NCBI RefSeq assembly: GCF_031157275.1
Contig: NZ_JAVIFW010000015.1
Location: 124,001 to 188,000, forward strand
Reading direction: 5' to 3'
DNA: 64,000 nucleotides
Origin: Streptomyces sp. LHD-70
GTDB lineage: Bacteria; Actinomycetota; Actinomycetes; Streptomycetales; Streptomycetaceae
The notes below the pieces were generated by a model that saw nothing but the letters and a program-made list of their open reading frames with translations, was not told the origin of the DNA and did not search any database. Of this stretch, positions 17,384-26,223 are shown in pieces (position 1 is the stretch's first letter; each line of letters begins with the position of its first letter). Both the position numbers and the translations under genes were made by a program.

Positions 17384-18637
17384 ATGCGAGCTTCCCCGTC
17401 TCCCCGTTGGCGCCGACTCCTCGTCCGGGGCGCTGTGGCGACCGCGACTGCCGCCGGAGTGCTCCTCGCCACCGGTCCCGCGCAGGCCACGCCGCGGCAG
17501 GAGGTGCTGCTCGTCGGCAACAACTGGGAGGGGACCGCCGACGTGATCGAGTCCAGCGGTGAGTTCGCGAAGATCGGCCGGATCGGTCTCATTCCCGACA
17601 AGGAGGAGCGGCTGCGCGAGATCTACTCGAATCCCGTACGGCTCGCGTACTTCCTCGGCATCCGCATGACCGTCGGCGAGGGGCACGACCAGTACACCGA
17701 CGACATGTACACCACACCGGACGGCTCGGCCGTGGTCGTCTCCCGGCCCAGTTTCGCCGACGTCGTCTCGATCGACACGACCACCGGGCGCATCAACTGG
17801 CGCTTCCCCGTGGCCGGTTACCGCTCCGACCACATGGCCGTCTCACCCGACGGCTCCCGCGTGGCGGTCTCGGCCTCCACCGGCAACACCGTCCACGTAC
17901 TCGATATCCACACCGGTCGGCAGATCGGTTCCTTCAAGACCGGCGACAAGCCGCACGAGAACGTCTTCACCCGCGACGGCAAGATCTGGAACATGGCGAT
18001 CGGCGAGGTCAACAATGACCTCGACGCCCCTTGGCTGGACGGCCTGAAGGGCGACCGCAGGATCACCGTCGCTGATGCCGATACCTTCGAGGTCGTCCGG
18101 ACGATCGACATGCGCGAACGCCTCGACGCGTACGGCCAGTCCGACAAGTCCGACGCCATCCGTCCGGTCGCCTTCACACCCGACGAGTCGAAGCTGTACT
18201 TCCAAGTCTCGTTCTTCAACGGCTTCTTCGAGTACGACGTCGCCGCCGACGCGATCACCCGCATGAAGACCCTGCCGAAGAACCCCGATACCTCCGACGA
18301 CCGGACCACGTACGTCAACGACTCCCGCCACCACGGCATGTCCATGAATCCCGCAGGCACCAAGCTCTGCGTCGCCGGGACCATGGACGAATACGCCACG
18401 ATCGTCGACCGCGACACACTCCGGCAAGGCCCGTTGGTGCCCGCGGCCAAGCCGTACTGGGCCACCGTGAGCGGCGACGGAAAGGCGTGTGTGATCTCCG
18501 AGAGCGCCGCGGACCAGGTCACCGCCATCGACTTCGCCACCGGCCGCAAGATCAAGTCCGTCCCCATGGGCGACCACCCGCAGCGCATCCGCGTGGCGCA
18601 CCTGCCGGCTGACTGGACCAGCCCCGCCACAGGTTGA
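17384..18637 (+). CDS. Exported YncE-like beta-propeller protein
   Basis: 417 aa from ATG 17384, with AGGAG 8 nt upstream. The N-terminus is a signal peptide with a positively charged RWRRLLVRG segment (possibly Tat), a hydrophobic AVATATAAGVLLATG core and an AQA cleavage site. The rest has repeated propeller-blade signatures (TTPDGSAVVVSRP, AVSPDGSRVAVS, AFTPDESKLYF, SMNPAGTKLCVAG, TVSGDGKACVISE) as in YncE-type seven-bladed propellers. Probably secreted or surface-exposed; function unknown. Confidence 0.8.
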   Translation: MRASPSPRWRRLLVRGAVATATAAGVLLATGPAQATPRQEVLLVGNNWEGTADVIESSGEFAKIGRIGLIPDKEERLREIYSNPVRLAYFLGIRMTVGEGHDQYTDDMYTTPDGSAVVVSRPSFADVVSIDTTTGRINWRFPVAGYRSDHMAVSPDGSRVAVSASTGNTVHVLDIHTGRQIGSFKTGDKPHENVFTRDGKIWNMAIGEVNNDLDAPWLDGLKGDRRITVADADTFEVVRTIDMRERLDAYGQSDKSDAIRPVAFTPDESKLYFQVSFFNGFFEYDVAADAITRMKTLPKNPDTSDDRTTYVNDSRHHGMSMNPAGTKLCVAGTMDEYATIVDRDTLRQGPLVPAAKPYWATVSGDGKACVISESAADQVTAIDFATGRKIKSVPMGDHPQRIRVAHLPADWTSPATG

Positions 18638-18711
18638 ACCGGCTACATCCCGGTGCTCGTCCCTGCGGCCCACCCCGGCCGGTGTAGCGGGCGCCGCGCC
18701 GCCGACGGCGG

Positions 18712-20058
18712 TCAGATGCGGTGCACGGGAGCGGTGTTGTCGGTCCAGTGCCAATTCACCGGGCTCCACTGCTTCTTGAGGACGGTCCGCTCCTTGGCGT
18801 AGGAGCGCAGTGCGTCATCCACCTCCTGGCCGAGGTCGCCGAGGGAGGCTGGGCGGGGGATGCGGAGCAGCAGGTGTTGTGTGCGGTGTACGAGGATGAG
18901 TTCGCCGGTGGGTGTGCAGTCGGCGAGGGTGAAGTGCTTCAGGAGTTTGTAGCGCTTGTCTTCCAGATCGAGGCGTTGGGCTCGGACTCCGGTGGCTGTC
19001 CAGGCGAACAGGCCGTAACGGTTGAGGTGGTAGATCCGCTCGCGTGCTGGGTCGGCGGCGATCTCGAAGCAGTGGCCCGTGAAGGGTGAGTCGCGGTGCA
19101 GGTGCATGCCGCCGAGCCGGCCGACGAATTCGCCCCGGTCGTTGATCAGGACGAACGCGAACCGTTGGCCGCGGCTCCCTCCGCGGTAGATGTGGCCGTA
19201 GACGGGGACGACGAACAGGTCCTCCCGTACGACCGCGGGCCGGCCGAGCCGTGCATCGCGCCAGGCCCACAGCCGCGCGGTCTGTTCGAGGTCGGTGAGG
19301 TGCTCCGTCAGCGAGGGGCGTGGCCGGTGGCTCAATGCCGACCGGCTCACCGTGGTGCAGGACGTCGGGCCGCAGGTCCGCTTCGGTCTGCTTGACGGGC
19401 TCGGCGTCCATGGAGGCCAGAGCGCGCAAGGCCGGCTTCGAGGAGGGGGTGAGGGGCTGGTCGGTGATCGACACGATGTTGTCGATCAGGAGCCGTAGTT
19501 GTAGAGCCCGTACTCGCCGGTCGTGCACAGCAGGCGGCCGGCCCGGGTCGTGCTGATCGACGAGGCGAAGGGGTCACGCGGGCCGTCCTCGTGACGTCGG
19601 TGAGGCATGGTGTGGCGTGCGGTCACCGTGGTGAGGTCCGCGGTGATCAGATGGGTCTGGTCTTCGGCCCCGGTTGCGGCGAGCGTCCCGTCGGGCAGGA
19701 GGCACAGGCTCTTGGCCCACCACAGGTCCTGGCCGAGCCCGGTCGTCCGGCCACCGAACGTCGTGTCCTGGCTCAGGAATTCGCTCTGCCCCGAGACGCC
19801 GGTGGCGAGCAGGGTGCCGTCGGGCGCGTACCTGCTCACCAGCACGTAGCTGAAGTCCGCCTTCGCCGGGTCGGCCTCGTCATCCGCCACACCGTAGGTA
19901 TGACGGTGGACCCGGTAGAGGATGTAGAGGTCGCCAGAGGGCGCGGTGGCGGCGTCCTTGACCTCCATGCCCCAGCCCTCGGTGTACTTGCGGTCCAGGT
20001 CGATCGCATGGTGCTCGACGAGCGCAGAGGGCAACGGCACCGGTATGGCGTAGGTCAT
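18712..20058 (-). pseudogene. Conserved gene broken by two frameshifts
   Basis: Three successive minus-strand frames make one protein of about 450 aa: 20058-19486 (MTYAIPVPLPSALVEHHAID to GEYGLYNYGS, then TGA); a middle frame about 19510-19330 (LLIDNIVSITDQPLTPSSKP, then DLRPDVLHHGEP); and 19350-18712 (SLTEHLTDLEQTARLWAWRD to PVNWHWTDNTAPVHRI). Frame changes are near 19490-19510 and 19330-19350. Motifs such as APSGDLYILYR and LLPDGTLAATG suggest a propeller-like protein. Either a recent pseudogene or sequence errors. Function unknown. Confidence 0.6.
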
Positions 20059-20139
20059 GGCGCCATTCTCAACGGTCCCACTGACAAGCCGGCGCCGGAG
20101 CAGGCCGGCGTCGGCTTGGGTGGCAGTGGCTTCGTGCGT

Positions 20140-20754
20140 TCAATCGCGATGCATCTGGTGGACGCTGACGGCATAGCCGCCGCCTTCAAAGGGGTGGGCG
20201 TCCCATGTCGCGAAGCGGTCGACGAGGGTGAGGCCGGCCTCGGCGCAGTAGGCGTCGTACTCCGGGAGGGTGATGGTGGGCGGTACCGGCAGGTGGGCTT
20301 GGTCCAGGCCGAATCCGGCGACCATCAGGCCGCCCGGGCGCAGCGCCGCGGCCAGGCGGTCGACCACGGTGGCCTCGGTACCCGTTGCAAGGAGCGGGAA
20401 GATGTTGCCGGCGGCGACCACGAGGTCGAAGGCGGCGGCACCGGGAAGGCCCGCCGGGTCGAGCGTGGCCAAGTCGGCCTGGATCCAGGGGAGTTCCGGT
20501 GCCTGTCTGCGCGCTACGGCCAGCATGGAATCGTCGCGATCGACGCCGACGCAGTCGTAGCCGAGTTCCGCCAACCGGATCATGACCCGGCCGGTGCCAC
20601 ACCCGGCATCCAGCACACGCGCCCCGGCGGGCACCAGCGCGGCGCACAACCGCGCCTCACCGTGCATGTCCTTGCCGCTGCCGGCCAGCGCCGCGAACCT
20701 GGCGGCGTAGTCCTCTCCGGACGTCCCACCGGTCAACTCTTCCCAACGGCTCAT
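20140..20754 (-). CDS. Class I SAM-dependent methyltransferase
   Basis: 204 aa from ATG 20754 (MSRWEELTGG). Motif I is VLDAGCGTGRV and the acidic loop is VGVDRDDSML; the later FDLVVAAGN and LRPGGLMVAGFG are family motifs. No ribosome-binding site is visible just upstream, so the transcript may be leaderless; an in-frame ATG at 20955 would add a Pro-rich stretch unlike the family. Substrate unknown. Confidence 0.8.
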   Translation of the reverse strand: MSRWEELTGGTSGEDYAARFAALAGSGKDMHGEARLCAALVPAGARVLDAGCGTGRVMIRLAELGYDCVGVDRDDSMLAVARRQAPELPWIQADLATLDPAGLPGAAAFDLVVAAGNIFPLLATGTEATVVDRLAAALRPGGLMVAGFGLDQAHLPVPPTITLPEYDAYCAEAGLTLVDRFATWDAHPFEGGGYAVSVHQMHRD

Positions 20755-21037
20755 GACGGACAGAGTAGGTGAACAGCACGAATGCGCGCTCCGTGGCCGC
20801 CCGAGCAGAGCCGTCTTGGCGAGTGTGTGCCCGCGGTCGTCGATGGGGAACGGCGGCGGTGCGCGGTGGGACGGGGGTTGGACGGGTTGGACGGGGGTTG
20901 GACGGGGGTGCGCTGCTTTCCGGTGGCTCGACATCGCCGCCACCGGCACACGCATCCTGACGGACCGGCCGCCCGCCGTGCCCGTCCTCAGTTGACCTCC
21001 CGCCTGACCGCCCGCACCGGGGGAATCAGTACGCAGC
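20755..21037. other. Intergenic region with GGACGGGGGTTG repeats
   Basis: About 280 bases without a supported gene. At about 20868-20912 there are four short tandem G-rich units (GGACGGGGGTTG and variants). Confidence 0.45.
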
Positions 21038-21905
21038 GTTGAGGACCGCCTCGCCTACCACTCCGCGTTCGTCACCGTCCGGCCCCCGGCCATGGAGAAC
21101 CTCACCACCAGCGTGCGCACCCTGATGATCCTGGGACGGCATCAACTGCCCACCGCACGCCCCTCCCTGATCGTCTCCGGCCCGGCAGCGGCCGGGAAAA
21201 CCACCGCTCTCCTGCATGTCGAACGCGCCTGCCAACTCACCCACACCCAACAGCACCCACCACCGGCCTGAAGCACGCACGCTCCCGTGCCGGTCGCCTA
21301 CGTACTGGTACCGCCCGCGAGCGCGAAAGCCCTCGCAGGCGAGTTCGCCCGCTACCTCTCCATCCCCGTCACCGCCCGCATGACACAGGCCCAGATCACC
21401 GACGCCGTCTGCCACGCCTACAACCGTGTGGGCGTGCGACTCGTGATGATCGACGAGATCCACCGGCTCAACCCCCGCACCACCACCGGCGCCGAAACCG
21501 CAGACCTGCTCAAAGACCTCACCGAACGCATCCGTGCGACGTTCGTATACGCGGGCATCGACGTCACCGGCACCGCCTTGCTCTCCCGGGTACGCGGAGC
21601 CCAACTCGCTGGCCGGGCTTGTCTGGTGGAAGGCAGTGCCTTCCCTGCACGACTCGGGAAACAACACCCTTCCGCGAACTGATCACCGGCGTGAAGCCGC
21701 GCTTGATCTCCGCGCACACCCGCCGGGAACCCTCGTCCGCCACGCCTCCTACCTCCACCAGCGCACCGCGGGCCGGATCGGGAGCCTGACCCGGTTCCGC
21801 CAAGCCGCGATCACGAGCATCCTCGACGGCACCGAACGCATCCCCAAAACCAACGCTAGAAGCCGTCCGGCTCGATCACCGCGCCGAACAACATCACCGC
21901 GCAGG
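21038..21905 (+). pseudogene. TniB-like transposon ATPase pseudogene
   Basis: The frame from about 21038 begins VEDRLAYHSAFVTVRPPAME and carries Walker A GPAAAGKTT, then an in-frame TGA near 21269. It continues in the same frame (VPVAYVLVPPASAKALAGEF) to Walker B VRLVMIDEIHRL and FVYAGIDVTGT. After a frameshift near 21600-21700 the C-terminal part appears in another frame (HASYLHQRTAGRIGSLTRFR, then ITSILDGTERI). The order matches TniB/TnsC-type ATPases that partner rve transposases. One nonsense codon and at least one frameshift make it dead. Confidence 0.7.
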
Positions 21906-22412
21906 AACTGACGCCACGTCGGCCTCGTGCCGGGTCCGCGTCGGGGTGCGGGGCCCAGGCCGGCGCTGCGCAGGGTGCGCCGGATGGCTGAGGCACCGAT
22001 GCGGTGGCCGAGGCCGCGCAGCTCGCCCTGGATGCGGGTCGAGCCCCAGGTCGGGTTCTCCCTGGCCAGGCGCAGGATCAGTGCGGTGAGCTCCTCGTAG
22101 ATCGGCGGACGTCCGGTCCGTGCGGGCTTCTGCCTCCACTTCCAGCGCAGCAGCGTGCGGTGCAAGGCGAGCAGGGTGCCGGGAGTGACCAGGCGGTGGC
22201 GGCGCAGCTGGCCCGGGAGGTGCCGGGCGAGGGCGGCGAGCACAGCGCGCTCCGGCCATGTCAGGCGCGGCCGGACGCCGAGCTGGCGGCGCAGCCGCGT
22301 TCTCGTGGCGGAGCGCAACGAGAACGACGTCCTTGGCCTCATCCGTGCGGGAGAGCAGCAGGAGCAGTCCGAGGAGCCGGAGGAAGATCAGATAGAGGAT
22401 GTGCAGCGCCAT
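21893..22412 (-). pseudogene. Truncated integrase-core transposase, N-terminal part
   Basis: Starts at 22412 (MALHILYLIFLRLLGLLLLL, then DVVLVALRHENA), shifts frame near 22290 and continues LRRQLGVRPRLTWPERAVLA to PTWGSTRIQGELRGLGHRIG and PTWRQFLRAQ, where it is cut off at the junction with the TniB-like remnant. This is the usual N-terminal half of a Streptomyces integrase-core transposase; the catalytic DDE core is missing. Confidence 0.65.
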
Positions 22413-22464
22413 TCAGTGCGAGCCTGCCATGATCGCTGGGTGCTGCATAGCACCTGCTCATGGG

Positions 22465-22680
22465 CTATGCGTGACTTTCGGCACCCCACTGGGCGGCGGA
22501 GGGGAGCATGCGCAGATTCCTGGCGAGGACCCCGAGCATGCCCGCGCAGGGGAGCACGGCCAGCGGCGACACGAGTTGGTGTGCCAGCGAGTCCAGGGCG
22601 ACTCCGGTGACCGCGCAGATCAGACCCGGCAGAAGCCATCCGGCGCGCCCCGCCCGCGGATGGGTGGGGCGCGCCGGTGA
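22465..22680 (-). pseudogene. Possible C-terminal fragment of a membrane protein
   Basis: The frame ending at 22465 reads GWLLPGLICAVTGVALDSLA and PLAVLPCAGMLGVLARNLRM, two hydrophobic helices, then SAAQWGAESHA and a stop. No start or upstream domain is evident. It may be the tail of a transporter. Low certainty. Confidence 0.25.
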
Positions 22681-22751
22681 CCCTGGGGAACAGGTCGGGA
22701 TTGCCTTGTCCTTCCGCAGTCGGGACGTGTCGACTGTTTTCACGGCCAGGT

Positions 22752-22890
22752 TCAGGCTTCCACGGGGAGCAGTCGGCCGCCGTCGTAGAACCCGCCCGCG
22801 CTGTAGACGAGGGACGGGCGGTCGCTGTGTTCGGCGTGCACCACCCGGGCGATGAACATCGTGTGGGTGGTGGTCTGGAGAATCTGCCGA
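22752..22890 (-). pseudogene. 3' fragment of a flavin reductase-like gene
   Basis: HTMFIARVVHAEHSDRPSLV, then YSAGGFYDGGRLLPVEA and a stop, resembles the C-terminal end of flavin reductase-like (FMN-binding) domains (HxxFIGxVxxAE...PLVYxxGxY). The rest of the domain is absent. It could be the remains of a two-component monooxygenase partner from the neighbouring catabolic cluster. Confidence 0.45.
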
Positions 22891-22991
22891 CCACAGACCC
22901 GCAGACGCCGGACCTGTGAAAATAGGCGCCCCGACCGGACGGCGCCCGACATTGCGGAGTCGGCCGGGTGCCGCCTGGGCCATGACGCTCC

Positions 22992-24035
22992 TCAACGGGG
23001 CGAGGCGGTTGCCTCGCCTCCTTGTTGTTTGCGCCACCGGCCGGGCGACTGGTGATGCCACCGCTTGAACGCGCGCGTGAAGTTCCCTTGGTTGCTGTAG
23101 CCGAGCAGGTGGGCGATGTCGGCCATCGGCAGCTCGGTGTCGGTGAGGAGGTGACGAGCGACGTCGCGGCGGGTTTCGTCGAGGAGAGCCTCGAACGTGA
23201 TGCCATGGCGGGCCAGATGCCGGTGGAGGGTGTACCTGTGGATGCCGAAAAGGGCCGCGACATTCTCCACGCTGCAAGAGCCGGTGGCCAGCAGATTCTG
23301 AATCGTCTTGCGCACCTGCACGACGAGGTCTGGCTGGTCCCTCCCCTGCAGCTCGACCAGGTGATCGTAGAGGAACCTCTCCAGCTTCTGGTCTGCCCCC
23401 GCGCGCTCGTGGACCAAGAGTTCCTTCGGGAACCACACCTCGTGTCGGGGCTGGTCGAAGAGGACCGTGGCGCGGAAGAACCGCCGGTACGGGGTGGTAG
23501 AGGCGGGTTCGCGATGGGCGATGTGCACGGTGGTCGGCCGCCAGGTGCGGCCCAGGACCATCTCCAGGATCTTCACGTTGGCGACTAGAAAGGCCGTGAG
23601 GATCTGCTCGCTACCGGGAAACACCCGATCGATGCTCAGAGTGAGCGCCGCGTAGTCGTCCTCGACGGTGAGGCCGGCAGTGAGTCCGGGGTACCAGATG
23701 GGGCTGAACCGCAGGAGGGCGTCGACCGCATCGCGTACGGAATGAGCGTTCAGTACCAAAAAGCGCAAGGGACCGGTGTTGTCCAATGTGGCCCGTTGGC
23801 CCAGCAGCAGCCCCAGGTGATCGCAGCCGGTCGCGGCGCCTGCCGCTTCCAGGATGCGGCCGTTCACTCTCATCGGCAGCGGACGCAACGGGTGGGCGAA
23901 TGAGTCTTGGGTGATGCCGAAGGACTCGAGCAGCTCCCATGGATCGTGCCCGAATTCCCGCATGATCTGGGGCAACGTCGACAGTGCACCGACTGGGACC
24001 GCTGCCTGGCCGAGATCTTTTGTGCCTCTGTTCAT
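22992..24035 (-). CDS. AraC-family regulator of the BKACE cluster
   Basis: 347 aa from ATG 24035, preceded by GGAGG. It has an N-terminal arabinose-binding-type domain of the OruR class (ALSTLPQIMREFGHDPWELL onward) and a C-terminal double HTH (VENVAALFGIHRYTLHRHLA; MADIAHLLGYSNQGNFTRAF, then KRWHHQSPGRWR). It is divergent from the BKACE gene and separated from it by an AT-rich promoter region with repeated GTGACGAA elements. Likely an activator that responds to the cluster's substrate. Confidence 0.85.
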   Translation of the reverse strand: MNRGTKDLGQAAVPVGALSTLPQIMREFGHDPWELLESFGITQDSFAHPLRPLPMRVNGRILEAAGAATGCDHLGLLLGQRATLDNTGPLRFLVLNAHSVRDAVDALLRFSPIWYPGLTAGLTVEDDYAALTLSIDRVFPGSEQILTAFLVANVKILEMVLGRTWRPTTVHIAHREPASTTPYRRFFRATVLFDQPRHEVWFPKELLVHERAGADQKLERFLYDHLVELQGRDQPDLVVQVRKTIQNLLATGSCSVENVAALFGIHRYTLHRHLARHGITFEALLDETRRDVARHLLTDTELPMADIAHLLGYSNQGNFTRAFKRWHHQSPGRWRKQQGGEATASPR

Positions 24036-24052
24036 CGTCACCTCCAACGAAG

Positions 24053-24081
24053 GTGACGAAAGGATAATTCTGAGTGACGAA
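24053..24081. promoter_or_regulatory. Direct repeats in the AraC/BKACE promoter
   Basis: GTGACGAA occurs at 24053-24060 and 24074-24081, 21 bp apart (two helical turns), in an AT-rich gap between divergent genes. This spacing is typical for AraC-type half-sites. Binding is inferred. Confidence 0.45.
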
Positions 24082-24181
24082 TTGATCAATACCAGGGGTG
24101 TGTTCTCTCCTACGGTGACCGCATCGCGCCACCGAGGACGACGCGGTGGCCCCGGAACCTCGCCCGATGAGGAGCACGCGC

Positions 24182-25237
24182 ATGCACTTCCTGGACGACA
24201 GCCTGTACCCGGAGAACCAGGAGAAGCTGGTAATCCAAGCCGCCCCCTACGGACCGCAGTGGACTCCGAACGATTCGGACGACATTCCAGTGTCCATGGA
24301 CGAACAGGTTCAAAAGGCGGTGGACTGCTGGAACGCCGGCGCGACCGTCTTGCACGTGCACGTACGGGAAGCGGACGGCAAGGGATCCAAGCGGCTTTCC
24401 ATGTTCAACGAGCTCCTGGGCCGACTGCGTGAAGCGGTGCCGGAAATGGTGCTGCAGGTCGGCGGCTCGATCTCCTTCGCCCCGGAAGACGAGGGCCGGG
24501 AAGCGAAGTGGCTGGACTACGACACCCGCCACATGCTGGCAGAGCTGTCTCCCGCCCCCGACCAGGTCACCATCGCGATCAACACAAGCCAGATGAACAT
24601 CGTCGAGATGCTGACCGAGGACGACGTCGCCGGCACGATCCTGGAGAAGCCGCAGTACGTCGAGGCCTATAGCGAGATGGTTTCCGACGCTCGCCCCTCC
24701 TTCTACATCGAGCATCTCAAGCGACTGGCCGCCAAGGGGATCCAGCCGCACTTCATGCTCGGCCACGTGCACCAGCTCGAGTCGGTCGAGCGCCTGATCC
24801 GCAAGGGTCTCTATCAAGGCCCGCTGGTGCTCAACTACGTTGCCATCGGCGGAGGCGCCGCAGGCTTCAACCCGGCCGACCTGATGGAGTTCGTCCGACG
24901 CTCACCGGACGGCGCGGTGCTGACCATCGAGAGCTCGATGCGCGCGGTACTGCCCCTCAACGTCATGGCCCTGGCCATGGGGCTGCATGTGCGGGTCGGT
25001 ATCGAGGACAACCTCTGGGGTCGCAAGGGAGAGCGCATCACCACGGTGCAGCAGATCGAGCAGGTCGTCCGCATCGCGAAGGAACTCGGACGGGACATCG
25101 CGACCGGGCCGGAGGCGCGCCGGATCTATCAGATCGGCGAGAGCTACGACAGCACCGAGGAGACGATCGCCAAGCTCGGCCTGCCACCCACCCGCCGGCC
25201 TGGTCAGCGTGGCTTCACTGTCCCCGGCCTCAGCTGA
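24182..25237 (+). CDS. Beta-keto acid cleavage enzyme (BKACE/DUF849 family)
   Basis: 351 aa; ATG 24182 has GAGGAGC upstream. BKACE enzymes condense a beta-keto acid with acetyl-CoA and cleave it to acetoacetate plus a new acyl-CoA. The Zn ligands are visible as H58 and H60 in LHVHVRE and the glutamate in VGIEDNLWG; the arginine of the ESSMRAVLPLN segment probably corresponds to the family's conserved Arg. The N-terminal QAAPYGPQWT replaces the TAAxTGAExT motif of Kce, so the substrate specificity may differ. Neighbours (CoA ligase, SDR, transporter, CMD-like protein) suggest catabolism of an imported organic acid. Confidence 0.85.
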   Translation: MHFLDDSLYPENQEKLVIQAAPYGPQWTPNDSDDIPVSMDEQVQKAVDCWNAGATVLHVHVREADGKGSKRLSMFNELLGRLREAVPEMVLQVGGSISFAPEDEGREAKWLDYDTRHMLAELSPAPDQVTIAINTSQMNIVEMLTEDDVAGTILEKPQYVEAYSEMVSDARPSFYIEHLKRLAAKGIQPHFMLGHVHQLESVERLIRKGLYQGPLVLNYVAIGGGAAGFNPADLMEFVRRSPDGAVLTIESSMRAVLPLNVMALAMGLHVRVGIEDNLWGRKGERITTVQQIEQVVRIAKELGRDIATGPEARRIYQIGESYDSTEETIAKLGLPPTRRPGQRGFTVPGLS

Positions 25238-25533
25238 CACCGCGACCCCAGACCCAGCCAAGGGCGTCCGGGAGGGCCCTCGCCCGGCTGGCCCGCGCGG
25301 GCACGTCTGTCCGCAAACACGGAGCCAGACATGAGACAGCGGGGGAACTCGCCCACTGGGGACCGGCGAGTACCGAGGCAGTTCTGTGCCCAGCCGGGCG
25401 CAGAGCTGCTCCCTCGCCCCTTTCGGTACACCCAACATCAAGCCCGCTTGTCGCTTACCTGGCCAGCGCCCCCTGGTCGTCCACCACCTGCACACGACCG
25501 CAGCAACCTTAGCCCCGCCCTCCGAGGAGCAGC
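25238..25533. other. Intergenic stretch within the catabolic cluster
   Basis: About 295 bases between the BKACE and CMD-like genes. No coding frame with recognisable content and no strong hairpin were seen. Confidence 0.4.
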
Positions 25534-26223
25534 GTGAACATTTCCAGTGCACCCAGGGAAGACGCAGCGGCCGATGCCGCCAACCCAGAGCCGACCGAGG
25601 ACGCCCTCGCCGCAGACCACATCCTCGGCCCCAAGCTGGCCGCGCTGCTGCGGCTCAAGCTCGACGCCTCAGTGACCCACCTGTACACCCGCGGGATCCG
25701 CCGGCATATACGGGCCGCCCTTCAGGCCGGTGCCACCCGTGAGGAAGTCCTCACGGTCCTCAAGCTGTCCACGGTCATCGGCATCCACGCCCTCGCGGTC
25801 GGCATGCCCATCCTGAACCAGGAACTGGACTACGCCCAGACTCCCGCGCAGCCACAACCCCCCTTCTGCTCGACCCCGGTCTGCGACACCCTGCGCCGCG
25901 ACCGGCAGTTCAACCCGGACTGGGACGCGATCTACGACGCTGCTCCGGACTGGCTGGAGAACTTCCTGGCCAGCGCCCTGGAGTTCTGGCGCGACGGCAT
26001 CCTGCCACCTTTGTGGATCGAGCTCCTGTGCATCGCCGGTGACTCCGCGCTCACCCACATGTACTCGCCCGGAACGCGCCGGCACATCCATGCCGCGCTC
26101 AGCCTCGGAGCCACCCGCGAGCAGATCCTGGCCGTTCTCGACATCGTCGGCCACCAAGGCCAAGAAGCAGTCGAGACGGCTGTGCACATCCTTGACGATG
26201 TGTGGGCCAAGGAGCGCCCCTGA
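25534..26223 (+). CDS. Double-domain carboxymuconolactone decarboxylase-like protein
   Basis: 229 aa from GTG 25534, with GAGGAG upstream. It holds two tandem CMD/AhpD-type halves, each with a similar core (ASVTHLYTRGIRRHIRAALQ and SALTHMYSPGTRRHIHAALS, each followed by AGATREE or GATREQ). The CxxC of AhpD peroxidases is absent, so a redox role is unlikely; a lactone decarboxylase or isomerase-like role fits better. It overlaps the MFS gene by 1 nt (TGATG), which indicates coupled expression with transport. Confidence 0.8.
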   Translation: MNISSAPREDAAADAANPEPTEDALAADHILGPKLAALLRLKLDASVTHLYTRGIRRHIRAALQAGATREEVLTVLKLSTVIGIHALAVGMPILNQELDYAQTPAQPQPPFCSTPVCDTLRRDRQFNPDWDAIYDAAPDWLENFLASALEFWRDGILPPLWIELLCIAGDSALTHMYSPGTRRHIHAALSLGATREQILAVLDIVGHQGQEAVETAVHILDDVWAKERP

